This document shows, in pieces, positions 1 to 10,661 of a stretch of 64,000 nucleotides of DNA (positions are counted from its first letter, which is position 1; each line of letters starts with the position of its first letter). This DNA is from Adiantum capillus-veneris (lineage: Eukaryota; Streptophyta; Polypodiopsida; Polypodiales; Pteridaceae). Location: NCBI GenBank assembly GCA_014529385.2, contig CM043970.1, positions 66,365,496 through 66,429,495 on the forward strand. The letters are read 5' to 3'. A model generated the notes under the pieces. It had not been told where the DNA came from. It made no database searches and was given only the letters and a program-made list of their open reading frames with translations. A program made the translations under genes and the position numbers.

Positions 1-210
1 AACAATCAGGTCATCCACATTCCAAGTATGAGTGTTACTACTGTTGCAGAACCATACAAACCCCTAGACAATGCCTCCCAAATTGGATCCTCTTGCAGGA
101 TATTTTCGCCTTCCCCAAAAGCTTGGTGCAGGAACTTCGTGTTTCACTGAAGGTGCCATTTCATTAATAAACCTCCCACATCTTGTACTATGATCTGCAA
201 GAACACCGAA

Positions 211-2708
211 TCATGTAATTTTTCTCCCAGGCTCAGTACGCCTAATTGCCCACACAGTCCGAGACACTTTTTGCTCCAACCACATAAGGGGAGTTGTGGA
301 ATACTGGTTCTGCCTACGTAGCCCATTCGCCGTTGTGATTGTCACATACTCAGGTCTGTGACTGTCATCTTCTAGTATTTCATCAGGGTCCTCCAATATT
401 GGTCTAGATCTTCGAACACTCTTTTCCCTCATTGAATCTCTGTTTATCTCAGGACTTGGCATGCGCATCTCCTGCAAAGAAGAATGTGCTAGGTCTATAA
501 GCTTCTTACCTGACCCACCAGCAGCTTGCTGACTCATAAACCTTGCAGCCAAATCTGCCACCCCTGGTCCAGTGCATGTGTTAATTCCTTTAAGGTATGC
601 ATTGTACCTAACACTCTGCAACACAGCTAGAGCCATATCTGCACATGTTGGCCATATCTGCACATGTTGGCCATATCTGCACATGTTGTTTCATACAAAC
701 CAATACTAGACTTGTATCCAATAGCTGCACGCATGCTTGCATGTTTTGCCTCAGCAAGATTGGTTCTTGGCACAAAAGCACCTGCTACATCTTGACAAAC
801 AAATCTATCTCCCCAGCGAGGGACTCTTACATCCCACCAAGACAACCATGTCTCTAATGATGGAATCTCTAACTCAATGGCATGCCCAGCCCGCCAAAAT
901 TGTCTAAGCTCCTCTTTACAAACATTTGCAGCATTCTCTATGGAGGCATGCATCCACTGTTGGCATTTAAGTTTGCGCTCTTCTTGGTAAGAGGGACGTA
1001 TACACTTTGAAGTATGCCTAACCATACTTTTCTCCCAATGGAACACACATGATCTTTCTTTTTCAAGCATTTTCTTATTTGCACCGCCAAAGTAAACAGC
1101 ACGAACAACAATCCAATTTGCATTAGCTTCATCTGCCATGAAACCTCTAAACTCTGGTTTCTCAAATCCCAGATCCATCACCACCTTGTTAATCATTCTC
1201 CAAAACTCCATTTGTGCATGTTTATTTTCAAGTGTAAATTCACATATTGCAAATGTTAAAAGTTCTCGAACATATGGATCATATACATGTGCTGACATAG
1301 TAGGCCATCCATCCACTCTATGCACATGGTCAAAGTGCACCCACATATCCTGCAAGTTACCTCCGGGATGCATACGATTCACCAAGTCCACCCCACTACC
1401 AGGACCCATTGTAGACATTTTGAAAACGTGAGGTTGTTGCTTGGCTTCTAACTGACCTGGAAATATAACACTATGCAGGTATGGGTATTGGCTATTGCTC
1501 TTTAATTTCAATATGGACTCAAATCCCATTGAAGTGATACCTTTGGATTTTTTGGCTGTTTCCAAACTCTGTTGTACACGACGCTTATTAGAGAGTGGAG
1601 TCACAGTGTCAAGGAACCTAGCAAATTCATCTTCGGCTAAGGGAGTATTCTTAGAGGAACTTAGGCCCATGAGCCTATCCATTGCAATTTCTTTTGTTGT
1701 TACTCTCTCCAAATGTTTGACTGTAGTCAAAGGATCTAAAGCAGCCCGTACAAGCAAAGCTCTGGAAATAACTTTGTCTGTAGCTCTACTTTTTCCCTTG
1801 GCCACTGGATGCTTGTGATAACCAAGATGAATAGCACATCTAGTCACAATTTTCTTTTCAATTGGGATGCAGTAATAAATGACTACAGCACAAGTATTTA
1901 CACATTCTGGCATCTGATGACAATGGACACACAGAAGCTTGCCAAATTCAGCTCCAATTAATCCCCGTTGAGGTGCTTGTGACAATCATACCTTCCACTG
2001 ACTCTCATTTGGAAGTTTTGTTCTCAATTGATAACTACAATCAAGATTAACACATCGCAAATGGCCACAACATCTACTAAAGCTCACAACACCTTTGAAC
2101 AAATCACTACTGCATGTCACATATTCCACCCAAGAATGCCCATCAAAACGTTGTTCCATACCGTTCATACTTGAGCTTTCACCTTGTGGTGGCAGCTCAA
2201 AAGCAACATACCCATCATATTGACATAGGATCTCCGACACTTGCATAACATTCTGAACGTGACTCAAGGCCACTACAAGGTTTGTTTGTAATGGTAGGGT
2301 TCTAATTATGTCAATAACACTCGCACATGGACGCCCCAAGTCGGTACTTTTCTCTTTGATAACTATAGGTGAATTTTTTGAACCAAAAACATTAGCAAAT
2401 AAATCAGAGGTGGCAATAATCTTGTAGAACTATGAAACTTCGTGGTCAAGGGTGTAAATTGGCTCACCAACATTGTTCTCTCCACGTTGAAGATGACCAT
2501 TATCTCTAGACAATGTTAGGGGACACAGAGAAAAATCTCTATTTGGGATATCAAAATGTTGTTTTAGAGTGTCAACCTTGATCTCTTGAAACCGACTGTC
2601 AAATAGTAGAACAATATTTTGACCTCGTTGGGATCCGTAGATTGTAATGTGTCTGCTCATTGCTAACAGAAGATATGTCTTGTAAGATACATATGTAAAG
2701 TATGTCAC
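211..2708 (-). pseudogene. MULE-like transposase pseudogene
   Basis: Three open stretches (2708-2430, 2339-1986, 1985-627) lie in one minus-strand frame and are separated only by a TAG at 2432-2430 and a TGA at 1988-1986. A fourth (684-211) is in another frame. The upstream part has Cys pairs (CCGHLRCVNLDC, CVHCHQMPEC) suggesting a zinc-binding region. The middle shows a MULE-type layout: a candidate first Asp in HVYDPYVRELL, a second in GFMADEANANW, then CVFHWEKS matching the conserved C-x-x-H step before the last acidic residue. Such transposases cut and paste DNA in the nucleus. The frame change coincides with a 19-bp triplication at 632-688. The first Met of the N-terminal piece is uncertain, and no terminal inverted repeats were found. 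Family assignment is by motif only. Confidence 0.7.
632..688. repeat. 19-bp unit, three perfect tandem copies
   Basis: Copies lie at 632-650, 651-669 and 670-688 (unit GCCATATCTGCACATGTTG). The array sits inside the transposase pseudogene. Two extra copies add 38 bp, which is 2 modulo 3 and exactly accounts for the frame difference between the coding stretches on either side. Confidence 0.95.
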
Positions 2709-3364
2709 TCAGGCCCAATAGATAGAATATATGTAGATTAAAGTAAGAAAAATACTCGCCACTATAAAAGGTATTATTTCAAATAATTTATAATGTCATA
2801 AATATTACAAGCGACGTTTGTTTTTGATATGAGCACAAAAAAATATTCTTTAATGATAATCATCTTTGGTAATAGAGTCGTTGTCAGTGTCTTCATGTCT
2901 CGACCAGGTCTAGAAAAAAACATAGGTCCTAACCAAATAAGGACACACTTGAAATTACCCCTATTTTTTTGTCAAAATTTGAAGCTTATGCCGGTAATTA
3001 CACAAACACGGTTTTCTTCAAGGCAAGCTCAAAATTTGAATGGGATTGTAGGATTTCAACCGGTTAAAATACATTGGACCCCGGGTTTCTTTTTAACAAA
3101 ACAGGTCTCGTAAATAGGTCTATGTAAAATATTTTCTTCTGGAGCGTGAAAATAAAGACAAAGTGATTATTGTCCTCAATAAAAACTTATCAATCTTACT
3201 CGATCTTTTTTCAATCGAGGCAAGCTCATCATTGTATTGTGTATGGTCAGGTGGACGGATTGTCTTATTGGACACACCTTGTGTGAAAACTCCACAAAAA
3301 CATCTAAACCTAGCAAAGGCATACTTCGTTGGCGGCGCATCTGTGATGGCTACGCAGGGGTTAT
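2709..3364. other. AT-rich spacer without recognisable gene
   Basis: Short ORFs in this stretch resemble nothing I know and carry no motifs. I see no repeat boundary. Confidence 0.5.
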
Positions 3365-3525
<161 letters not shown>

Positions 3526-3670
3526 CATTCTATGACAGTATAGAGTTGGAAATACTCTCAAAGCTCTGAGAGAGAGAGAGAGAGAAGTTGAACGTCAATT
3601 CGAACATTTGCAGTCGTCCGCCGGTGGCCAAGGCAAGTATTCACATTCTCTGCACAATGTAATTCCCTAC

Positions 3671-3706
3671 TGCAAGCATTCTGCGCCGGCGCGAAAGGGT
3701 TCTAGC
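3671..3706. repeat. Degenerate GC-rich hairpin, copy 1
   Basis: This stretch and its upstream context TTCCCTACTGCAA match the perfect hairpin at 5556-5589. The two are diverged copies of one GC-rich inverted repeat with a GCGCCGGCGCG-like core. A further related half (CCGCGCC...GGAATGGTT) lies near 3895-3915. Confidence 0.6.
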
Positions 3707-4026
3707 AATGATCCAGGTCTGGGGCACGCTGTGTAGCAGAGGGCGGAACGATTCTGCAGCCGATTTCCATTAATCTCTTGCTTTTCCATTTTCCATTAAT
3801 TTCCTGCGTAGCTAGGCCGGAAGCCAGTTCTTTCTTGCAGCAACCATTCCGCGCTGCAACCATTTTAACAAAGCTGTTTCTTGCTGCAACCAGTCCGCGC
3901 CGCCACGGAATGGTTACAGCAGGAAACCACAAGCCGACCAATTAGCAACCTGCGCACGCTTTTCCATTAAACTCTTGCGCACGCTTTCTTGAAAATAATG
4001 GTATTACCTAAATATTAAAGCCTTGC

Positions 4027-5372
4027 TTAACACTAGAATGGTAACAAGACACTTTTATGTCCTTGGACACTTTTGTGTCCTGTTAAGTGACCATTTTTCT
4101 TGAATTATTTGAAGAGTATGAGAATGGATTTCTAGGTGCTATATATCCACAAAGTTGCCTTATGAGCTGAAAAAAACTTAGCATTTTTTTTGGAGTATTG
4201 ATCTCACCATTAACCTTACTCTTGCACAACATTTTTGAACCTAAACTGTGTGAAAAAACGGGTCCTGTTTTTGGCTTTTTAAAATTTTTTGGCAACTATA
4301 CCACTCTAAACTTCATGTTTGTGAGGTTTAGATGGCTAGAGGTTAGGCCTTCATAGTTCTCAACATGTTTTGATGCTTGTAGGGAGAGCTAAGTATTAAA
4401 ATTGAAAGTTATGACCAATTTACAAGAATTGCATAATCCTGTTTTTTAGCCAAAATTAGCACTTTTATGATCTTTTTGGGGGCTTTCTTGATATCCAAAT
4501 TCAATTTTGATTGTGTAAGTGTAATATATAACATAAAGCTAATCTTCCTTGAGTTTTGGGGGACCTAATATGCTATATAGCATAGTATATGATGATGTTT
4601 TAGTTTCTTGATTGCTGAAGAATACGATACATTTTAGAGTAGCAAGTATAACTTTCTCAATATTGCTAGTTGCTTAGGGCAATTGTGTGTATTTTGTAGG
4701 TAGTAACCATATCTAATCATAGACTACAAACTTGGCTAGATATTGAGTAGTTTCTATGGGTTTCTAGAGGTCATAATGCTAAACCCAGTTTTTTCATGTT
4801 TACTGTATTTAGCACTTTATTATTGTCCCCAAGGTTCCAATTGTAAGAGATCCATTATCCTTTTGACATGCTCCATGGCTCCTTTTGAATCCAAAGGCTC
4901 AAAGGGAACTAAGAAAACATGTATATAGTATCTGTATTGAGCGTGACTATAGAAACTTTGATGATAGGTCCGCAGAATGGAAAAATGCAACTTTTTTGTG
5001 CCTATTTTTTTTTCCCAAAAAAGAAATAGTGAGGTAAAAGCAACCATATGTTTTGGTCACCAACCCATTGAAGTTAACGGGGCTTTTTATCTCATTTCCT
5101 ACAAAAATCCCCACTCTTATTTATATGCAATCAACCGTAAGAAATTGCTGTTTTGGGCAAAATGCATTGGTCCATCAACTTTGGAGGCTTGTAGTGACCA
5201 AGGGATGAGAAAAATTACAAGTTTCTCATTTTTTCCATATGTAGTAGTTATTGAACTATAAGCTCATGAAAGGATTTTTCAAAATGAGTGGATCTAATAT
5301 GGTTTTGGAATTTTTTCCCAAAACCCTGAAAGGACACTTTTATGTCCTGTTAGGTTACCATTCTAGTGTTAA
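4027..5372. mobile_element. Non-autonomous TTAA inverted-repeat element (piggyBac-like)
   Basis: A 15-bp perfect terminal inverted repeat (CACTAGAATGGTAAC at 4031-4045; its reverse complement at 5354-5368) is flanked on both sides by TTAA (4027-4030 and 5369-5372). Just inside each end are short GGACACTTTTRTGTCC-type subterminal repeats. The 1338-bp interior is AT-rich, and no ORF in it resembles a transposase. TTAA duplication is the hallmark of the piggyBac superfamily, so a non-autonomous member is likely. The terminal CACTA could instead suggest En/Spm, but the flanks do not give a 3-bp direct duplication. Confidence 0.65.
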
Positions 5373-5555
5373 GCTTGAATATTGAAATATTATATGGTAA
5401 GGGTTGCATTTGAGAGAGATTCATGCAGTTAAGGCCGTAGGTGAGAGAGTCATGCAGTTAAGGCCGCAGGTGAGAGATTCATGCAGTTCTAATCTACTAA
5501 GCTATTGCCGGCTGCGGCTTGCCCAATACCACAAGCTTCACAACTGGTTCCCTAC

Positions 5556-5589
5556 TGCAACCATTCCGCGTCGGCGCGGAATGGTTGCA
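5556..5589. repeat. Perfect 15-bp-arm GC-rich hairpin, copy 2
   Basis: Left arm TGCAACCATTCCGCG, loop TCGG, and an exactly complementary right arm. It is a less decayed copy of the inverted repeat at 3671-3706. The two copies bracket the TTAA element. Confidence 0.85.
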
Positions 5590-5845
5590 GCAACGAATCA
5601 CTTAGTCTGATGCAAGCTGTAGAGCAACATCGGAAATGCTCAAGAAGGTATTTTTTCATAAATTATTGATATATTGTTATGTGATGCAATACTCTATGTA
5701 ATGCAGAGTTCAAGCAGGACTCAAGTCTTACCGCTTGCGTTCCCCCTCCTGACCAAGGATCAGACCTCAGAATGCCGCCACGACACCGGCCAACCAATTG
5801 CAGGTCAGATTTTTTCCTAATTTTTCTTTTAAAAAATCGTGCCAG

Positions 5846-5961
5846 AAAAAAAGGCCCCTCACTCGCCCTTAAAGCTGGATAGCTGTCGGAACTGTTCCGT
5901 GCCGGCGCGGAACAGTTCCGACAGCTATCCAGCTTCAAGGGCGAGTGAGGGGCCTTTTTTT
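5846..5961. repeat. 116-bp near-perfect palindrome
   Basis: Two 58-bp arms meet at 5903/5904 with practically no loop. I find two mismatches: one near the centre (T against C) and one near the CCCTTA/CAAGGG step. The centre (GCC/GGC) resembles the GC-rich hairpins at 3671 and 5556. A transcript would fold into a long perfect stem. It may be a miniature foldback element; no transposition boundary is seen. Confidence 0.9.
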
Positions 5962-6708
5962 TGCATGATGTTTTTAATAAAAAATCACCAAAACTACCAA
6001 AAATATATATCTAATTTCTGAGAATTCCCAAAATGCAAAATCCCAGTGTATCTATTTTGTCTAGGTTATTCAAATATTGTCCAAAATTTGTCATGTAATT
6101 GGTCACACATATTTCGATAAATTTGAAGGGCATTTTGGAAAAAATGACCCAATATTTGGGGTGCTTTGCAAGATTTTGAAATTAGAGGGATATTTGGTAA
6201 ATTTTCCTGTTTTTAAAGTAAAGCAAAAGTTCTCGACTATGTTTTTGTATGATTATACATTCTCTTTTGTTTGTCAAATATTGATATCTATTCTAGTGTC
6301 AACAATTGATGTAAATGTCATGATTTTGCCAAAAAGCAGATTGTTATGAGCAATTGTTAATCAAATCCAGTTTATACTAAGAAGTTGACATTCTTAAATT
6401 TGGTTATTTAATCTTGTTTGAAGGACATAAACATCCAGTGTGTTTCTATGAAATTGAATGTGTTACGTAATCAAAAGCTTTGAATTGATTTAAGGTGTGC
6501 CTTATTGGGTGACATTGTGGATTTAATAGGAAAATGGTCCTACTTTGAGAATGAAAATACCATTTCTTGGTTATACCTCAAACAAATAATAGTTCATTAT
6601 GATTGTTTTGGTAAAAGTTATTTTGAAAGGGTTATTAATTATTTTATGTGAAAATATGTCTATAGTCCTCCAATTGAGAGATGTTCTCGTCGAAAGGGAA
6701 AAGGACCT
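5962..6708. other. AT-rich spacer upstream of the ParB-like gene
   Basis: No gene or repeat recognised. It may include the promoter and 5' leader of the downstream gene relic. Confidence 0.4.
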
Positions 6709-9700
6709 ATGACTATTGATCCAATTTGCAGTGATCAAGTGAGCTCTGTGGCAATCACAGAGGACTTTGATGACAATGATAATATTGGTGATGAGAGCGA
6801 AAGTACTGACATTGGCTTAGGGTCAATGAATGAAGTTGATGCTCAAATAGCTAGACAAGAGGCAGCTTTGGAATTGGTTCCATTTCATATTGCACCTGAC
6901 GTTGCATCATCTGCTGATTTTGAAGATGATAGTCATTTGCATATGGATAGAGGAGATGACATTCTCAAAACCACAAGGGTTTTTAGTTGTTTTGAGTGTC
7001 CACTAGTGCCTTTGTGTAGACTTATTCCATATGCTCGTGTCCGTGGCCTTCGATCGGACGTTTCTGGATTAAAAGATGCATTTGCCAGAGAGGGTTACAT
7101 AAAGGAAAAAGGTGCCTTTATTGTTTCACTGCAAACATGTCAAAAGGAACAAACATTGTTGACAGGTAATCATTATTATTTTAGAGTGATTTTGTGTATT
7201 GGTTTTTTTTGTTTTTCTTTTAGTTGTTTGAAATTTTCTGGAGTCTTGTTTTTTTTAAAAAATACCCGATATTGTTGACACTTGGGACCCTATTTGGAAA
7301 GACATAAATAAAGATTATGAAGAGGAGTTAGCTTTGCAGCCTCAACTAGAGTCACTGCGTGGTAGAATGTTCTATGTGTGGGAAGGAAATCACAGGAAAG
7401 TAGCATGGCAAGCAGCAATCAGAGAAATGTTTTCCAATAGCAGAGAGAAGCATTGTAGGGTCTTGTGTACCATCATCGACCCTACAAAGGTTTCCAAAAT
7501 AGCATTATTGACGAGCTTGCAATGCATGAATGTGTGAGTGCAACTATATTCTTGTTCGTAGATAAACTTTATATGTTTGAAGGTTAATCAACTTACTAAT
7601 ATTTTAATCAGTATGAACACCCATGCTCTAGTGTCATCTCATCTACGAGATGAGTTGGTAAATTGTCCATTGCTCTACGGATCATGAGGATTACCTTCGT
7701 GCATTGCCGGAGAATGACCAAAAATTGATTGACACTATGCGGAAGAGAACCACAAAGGGATAGGAGCCATGGCATCCTCTAACACGAAGATATATAGCTA
7801 GACTTCTTTTTGATGTAAGTGTGCTTGCCATTGTATCTCTTTTTTGTTTTCTTTAATGGAAGCTTTTTGTTCTGAAAAGAATTGGTTTATTTTGAAGGTT
7901 CAAATGTCGAAAGAACTACACACTAAGTTAGAAAGCAAGAAACCATTGATTTCTAGCGAGGACTTGAAAAAAGAAGAGGTTAAGATCATGCATGATCTTT
8001 ATTATAAGTTTTCGGATCGTGTAGGAAAGGTATATAACCATTTCTTAGTGTTTTCTTTGATCTATGGTGAGAGGTGATTTCAATTACCTAACATTCTTGT
8101 TCGGTAGATTCTCAACATCGTTGACCCAAGGTTAGGGAAGGATTGGTTTGATCGTGTGATGAGCCTTCAATGGGGGGAAGATAGTTGGGCTACTCTTGAG
8201 AAACTAAACTTGATTGCTCTACATGATGCTTCCATAGAAAATAAAATCTTATGGGTGTCATTACTAGAGGCAAGCAAGATCACCCGTGCAGCTTATTGCA
8301 TGGTCAAAGGAGACCACAAGTTTCGAGGGTGAGCTTCTGGATGCAAATAGTTTATCAAGAAATTGTTGATGTTGAGTTATTTGTTTGATTTTTTTTGCAT
8401 GCTTTGGGTGAAAGGTGGCTAAAACGAGAGGGAGCTTTGCAGAGGATCTTAGATAAATCTAAGAAGCTTCTTGTAGACTATGTGGATGTGCCAGGAGGGA
8501 TTGATATTCCTCCCTCGTGCACCATGGATATGTACTACACCGAGATTGTGGTGGAGGGAAGGAAATTTTTGTTTCCTCTAGAGGTGGCTTTGGAGAACAA
8601 AACAAAGGACGTAGAGTTGCAACCTTAAAGAGGATTGACTACTCTCGCATGGCTTCTCAGCGACTAGTTTACAGGTAGATAATGTTTTGACTATTTTTGT
8701 ATCATAAAATGGGCTTCAACTAATGTTGCATATTGCAACTTGTTTGAGATTATAATAATTCTTTGATGGTTTTTGTAGATACTTTGCTCACCTCTTGACC
8801 ATGCATCACATTGCTGCAATACCTGTGCTTGCACGTTCTTGGACTCACATTGAGAGCGGGGAGGGATGCATGTATCCACCGACCATGCATCAACTCTCGC
8901 AGTGGGAGCTTGAGCATTGTCCTTGGTGGATCGACATGGATAGAGGCCATGTCCTTGCTAGAGAGAGAGAGTTTCATAATGTGTAGTCTACAGGAGTCAC
9001 ATTCAAAGATCTTCCACTACCCAAAGCCACAGATGTTGTTGCTCCATCTTCTCATCCTCTACCATCTCGTCGACCCTCTCAAACTTCTAAGTTAAAGTCA
9101 TTATCTCTTTGCATATACCCTTAACTTTTTTTTCCTTGTAGTGCGACACTTCTATTATGTTCTTGGTCCACAAGCCCGGAACACCTCCACCTCTTTACAT
9201 TGCAGAGAGTGCTTCTTTGTTTCATGGTCTAGGAATGACTGCCATGGATAGCACTATGCATCACTATTTGCCATATTTTGGTCGAGCTTTTATGGACTCC
9301 GGATTGCCATGGAGAGGGTCTACGCAAAAGAGCCATACTTTTGTGGCATGTTTCATTGAGTTGTTGTGTCGTCCTAGGGGGTTATGTCTTGAGTTTGGAT
9401 GTGGGACGGCTCCTATTTTGACAGGTTGTTTGGCCTCTGGTCGTGCATGTGCATCCCTAGATTTTGATGAGGCACTTGTTTCTACTTGCTTGCAACCCTT
9501 GCTTCGACCAAGGAAGCGAGGGAGAGAGGACGCAACCACATCCATAGATGTAGTGGACGATGGAGACCGACCCGTGGGTGGGAACCCTTTTGATGATTTG
9601 TGAGATTCCCACTCGACTTAGCACAAGACATTCATAGTATTTATTTTGTTTGTGTTATGGTAGCGGACATTTGTGGTTGATTATCTTTTTGTTGTCTTCC

Positions 9701-9949
9701 CTATCATTCTATGACTTATGGATAAACATTGCTATTACCTCTTGTAGGTTTTTGTGCTTATGATATTATAGGCCATTGTTGTTCTGTTGAATTGAAATTG
9801 TGTGTATTTTGTTTCTTTGAAGTGCATTACCTGAATACATCGAGGCGGACGCGAGACGTATGACATTGGAGCCACGTTATGATGGTCGTCCAAAAGATAG
9901 GCCTCGAAGAAGGCATCACTTCATAGATGATGAGTGTGCTTCAAGTTAA
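6709..9949 (+). pseudogene. ParB-like/DNA methyltransferase-like fusion, multi-exon relic
   Basis: About nine exons can be traced: 6709-7165, roughly 7265-7535, roughly 7611-7815, 7898-8029, 8108-8328, 8415-8674, 8779 to about 9089, 9142-9599 and 9823-9949. Reading phase is kept across several GT-AG junctions. Exons 1-2 carry ParB-like motifs: VRGLRSDVSGLKDAFAREGYI, then GRMFYVWEGNHRKVAW, the GNHR box. Exon 8 ends STQKSHTFVACFIELLCRPRG-LCLEFGCGTAPILTGCLASGRACASLDFDEALV. This matches the C-terminal TQKP / D-x-F-x-G-S-G-T SAM-binding step of N4/N6 amino DNA methyltransferases, with Glu in place of the usual Asp. A basic tail follows. I see no clear DPPY motif. A frame slip near 7680, a TAG near 7762, a stop at 8626-8628 and another near 8984 suggest decay. 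Function is inferred from motifs only. Confidence 0.6.
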
Positions 9950-10661
9950 TAATTTGTATTTAACTTTGAACAATGGTGTAATATGGCTTTGATTATTGAT
10001 CCAGATAGGGATTCAAGAATGTAGATAGGGGTTTGGTAATGTTTTCTCAGCATCTCTAATGAGTATCACATATATTATTGTATACCTACTTTTTTCACTC
10101 ATGTATGCAAGGATGGGTCCACAATGCGGTTTGTAATGTTTCTTTAATTAAAAGGCCTTGAAGAAGGCATTGCTTCATAGATGATGAGGGTGCTTCAAGT
10201 TAATAATTTGTATGTAACTTTGAACAATGGTGTAATATGGCTTAGATTATTGATCTAGATAGGAGTTCAGTAATGTAGATAGGGGTTTGGTAATGTTTTC
10301 TCAGCATCTCTAATAAGTATCACATATATTATTGTGTACCTACTTTTTTCACTCATGTATGCAAGGATGGGTCCACAATGCAGTTTGTAAGGTTTCTTTG
10401 ATTAATAGGCCTCGAAGAAGGCATCGCTTCATAGATGATGAGTGTGCTTCAAGTTAATAATTTGTATGTAACTTTGAACAATGGTGTAATATGGCTTTGA
10501 TTATTGATCCAGATAGAGGTTCAGTAATGTAGATAGGGGTTTGGTAATGTTTTCTCAGCATCTCTAATAAGTATCACATATATTATTGTGTACCTACTTT
10601 TTTCTCTCATGTATGCAAGGATAGGTCCACAATGCGGTTTGTAATGTTTCTTTAATTATGT
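9900..10661. repeat. 254-bp tandem repeat, three copies
   Basis: Copies start at 9900, 10154 and 10408. Each contains the end of the ParB-like gene's last exon and its 3' flank (from GGCCTCGAAGAAGGCAT to TTTCTTTRATTA) with few substitutions. Copies 2 and 3 repeat the tail codons and stop without the rest of the gene. Confidence 0.92.

Noticed and set aside
211-684. Separate gene for the 157-aa ORF next to the transposase
   Set aside because: Its frame joins the transposase frame once the 38 bp of extra repeat are discounted, so it is the same gene's C-terminus.
1986-2432. Alternative genetic code or programmed readthrough of the two stops
   Set aside because: The same copy also carries a frameshift, and neighbouring elements are equally broken; ordinary decay is simpler.
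4031-5368. CACTA (En/Spm) element from its CACTAG terminus
   Set aside because: No 3-bp direct target duplication; TTAA on both sides fits a piggyBac-type element better.
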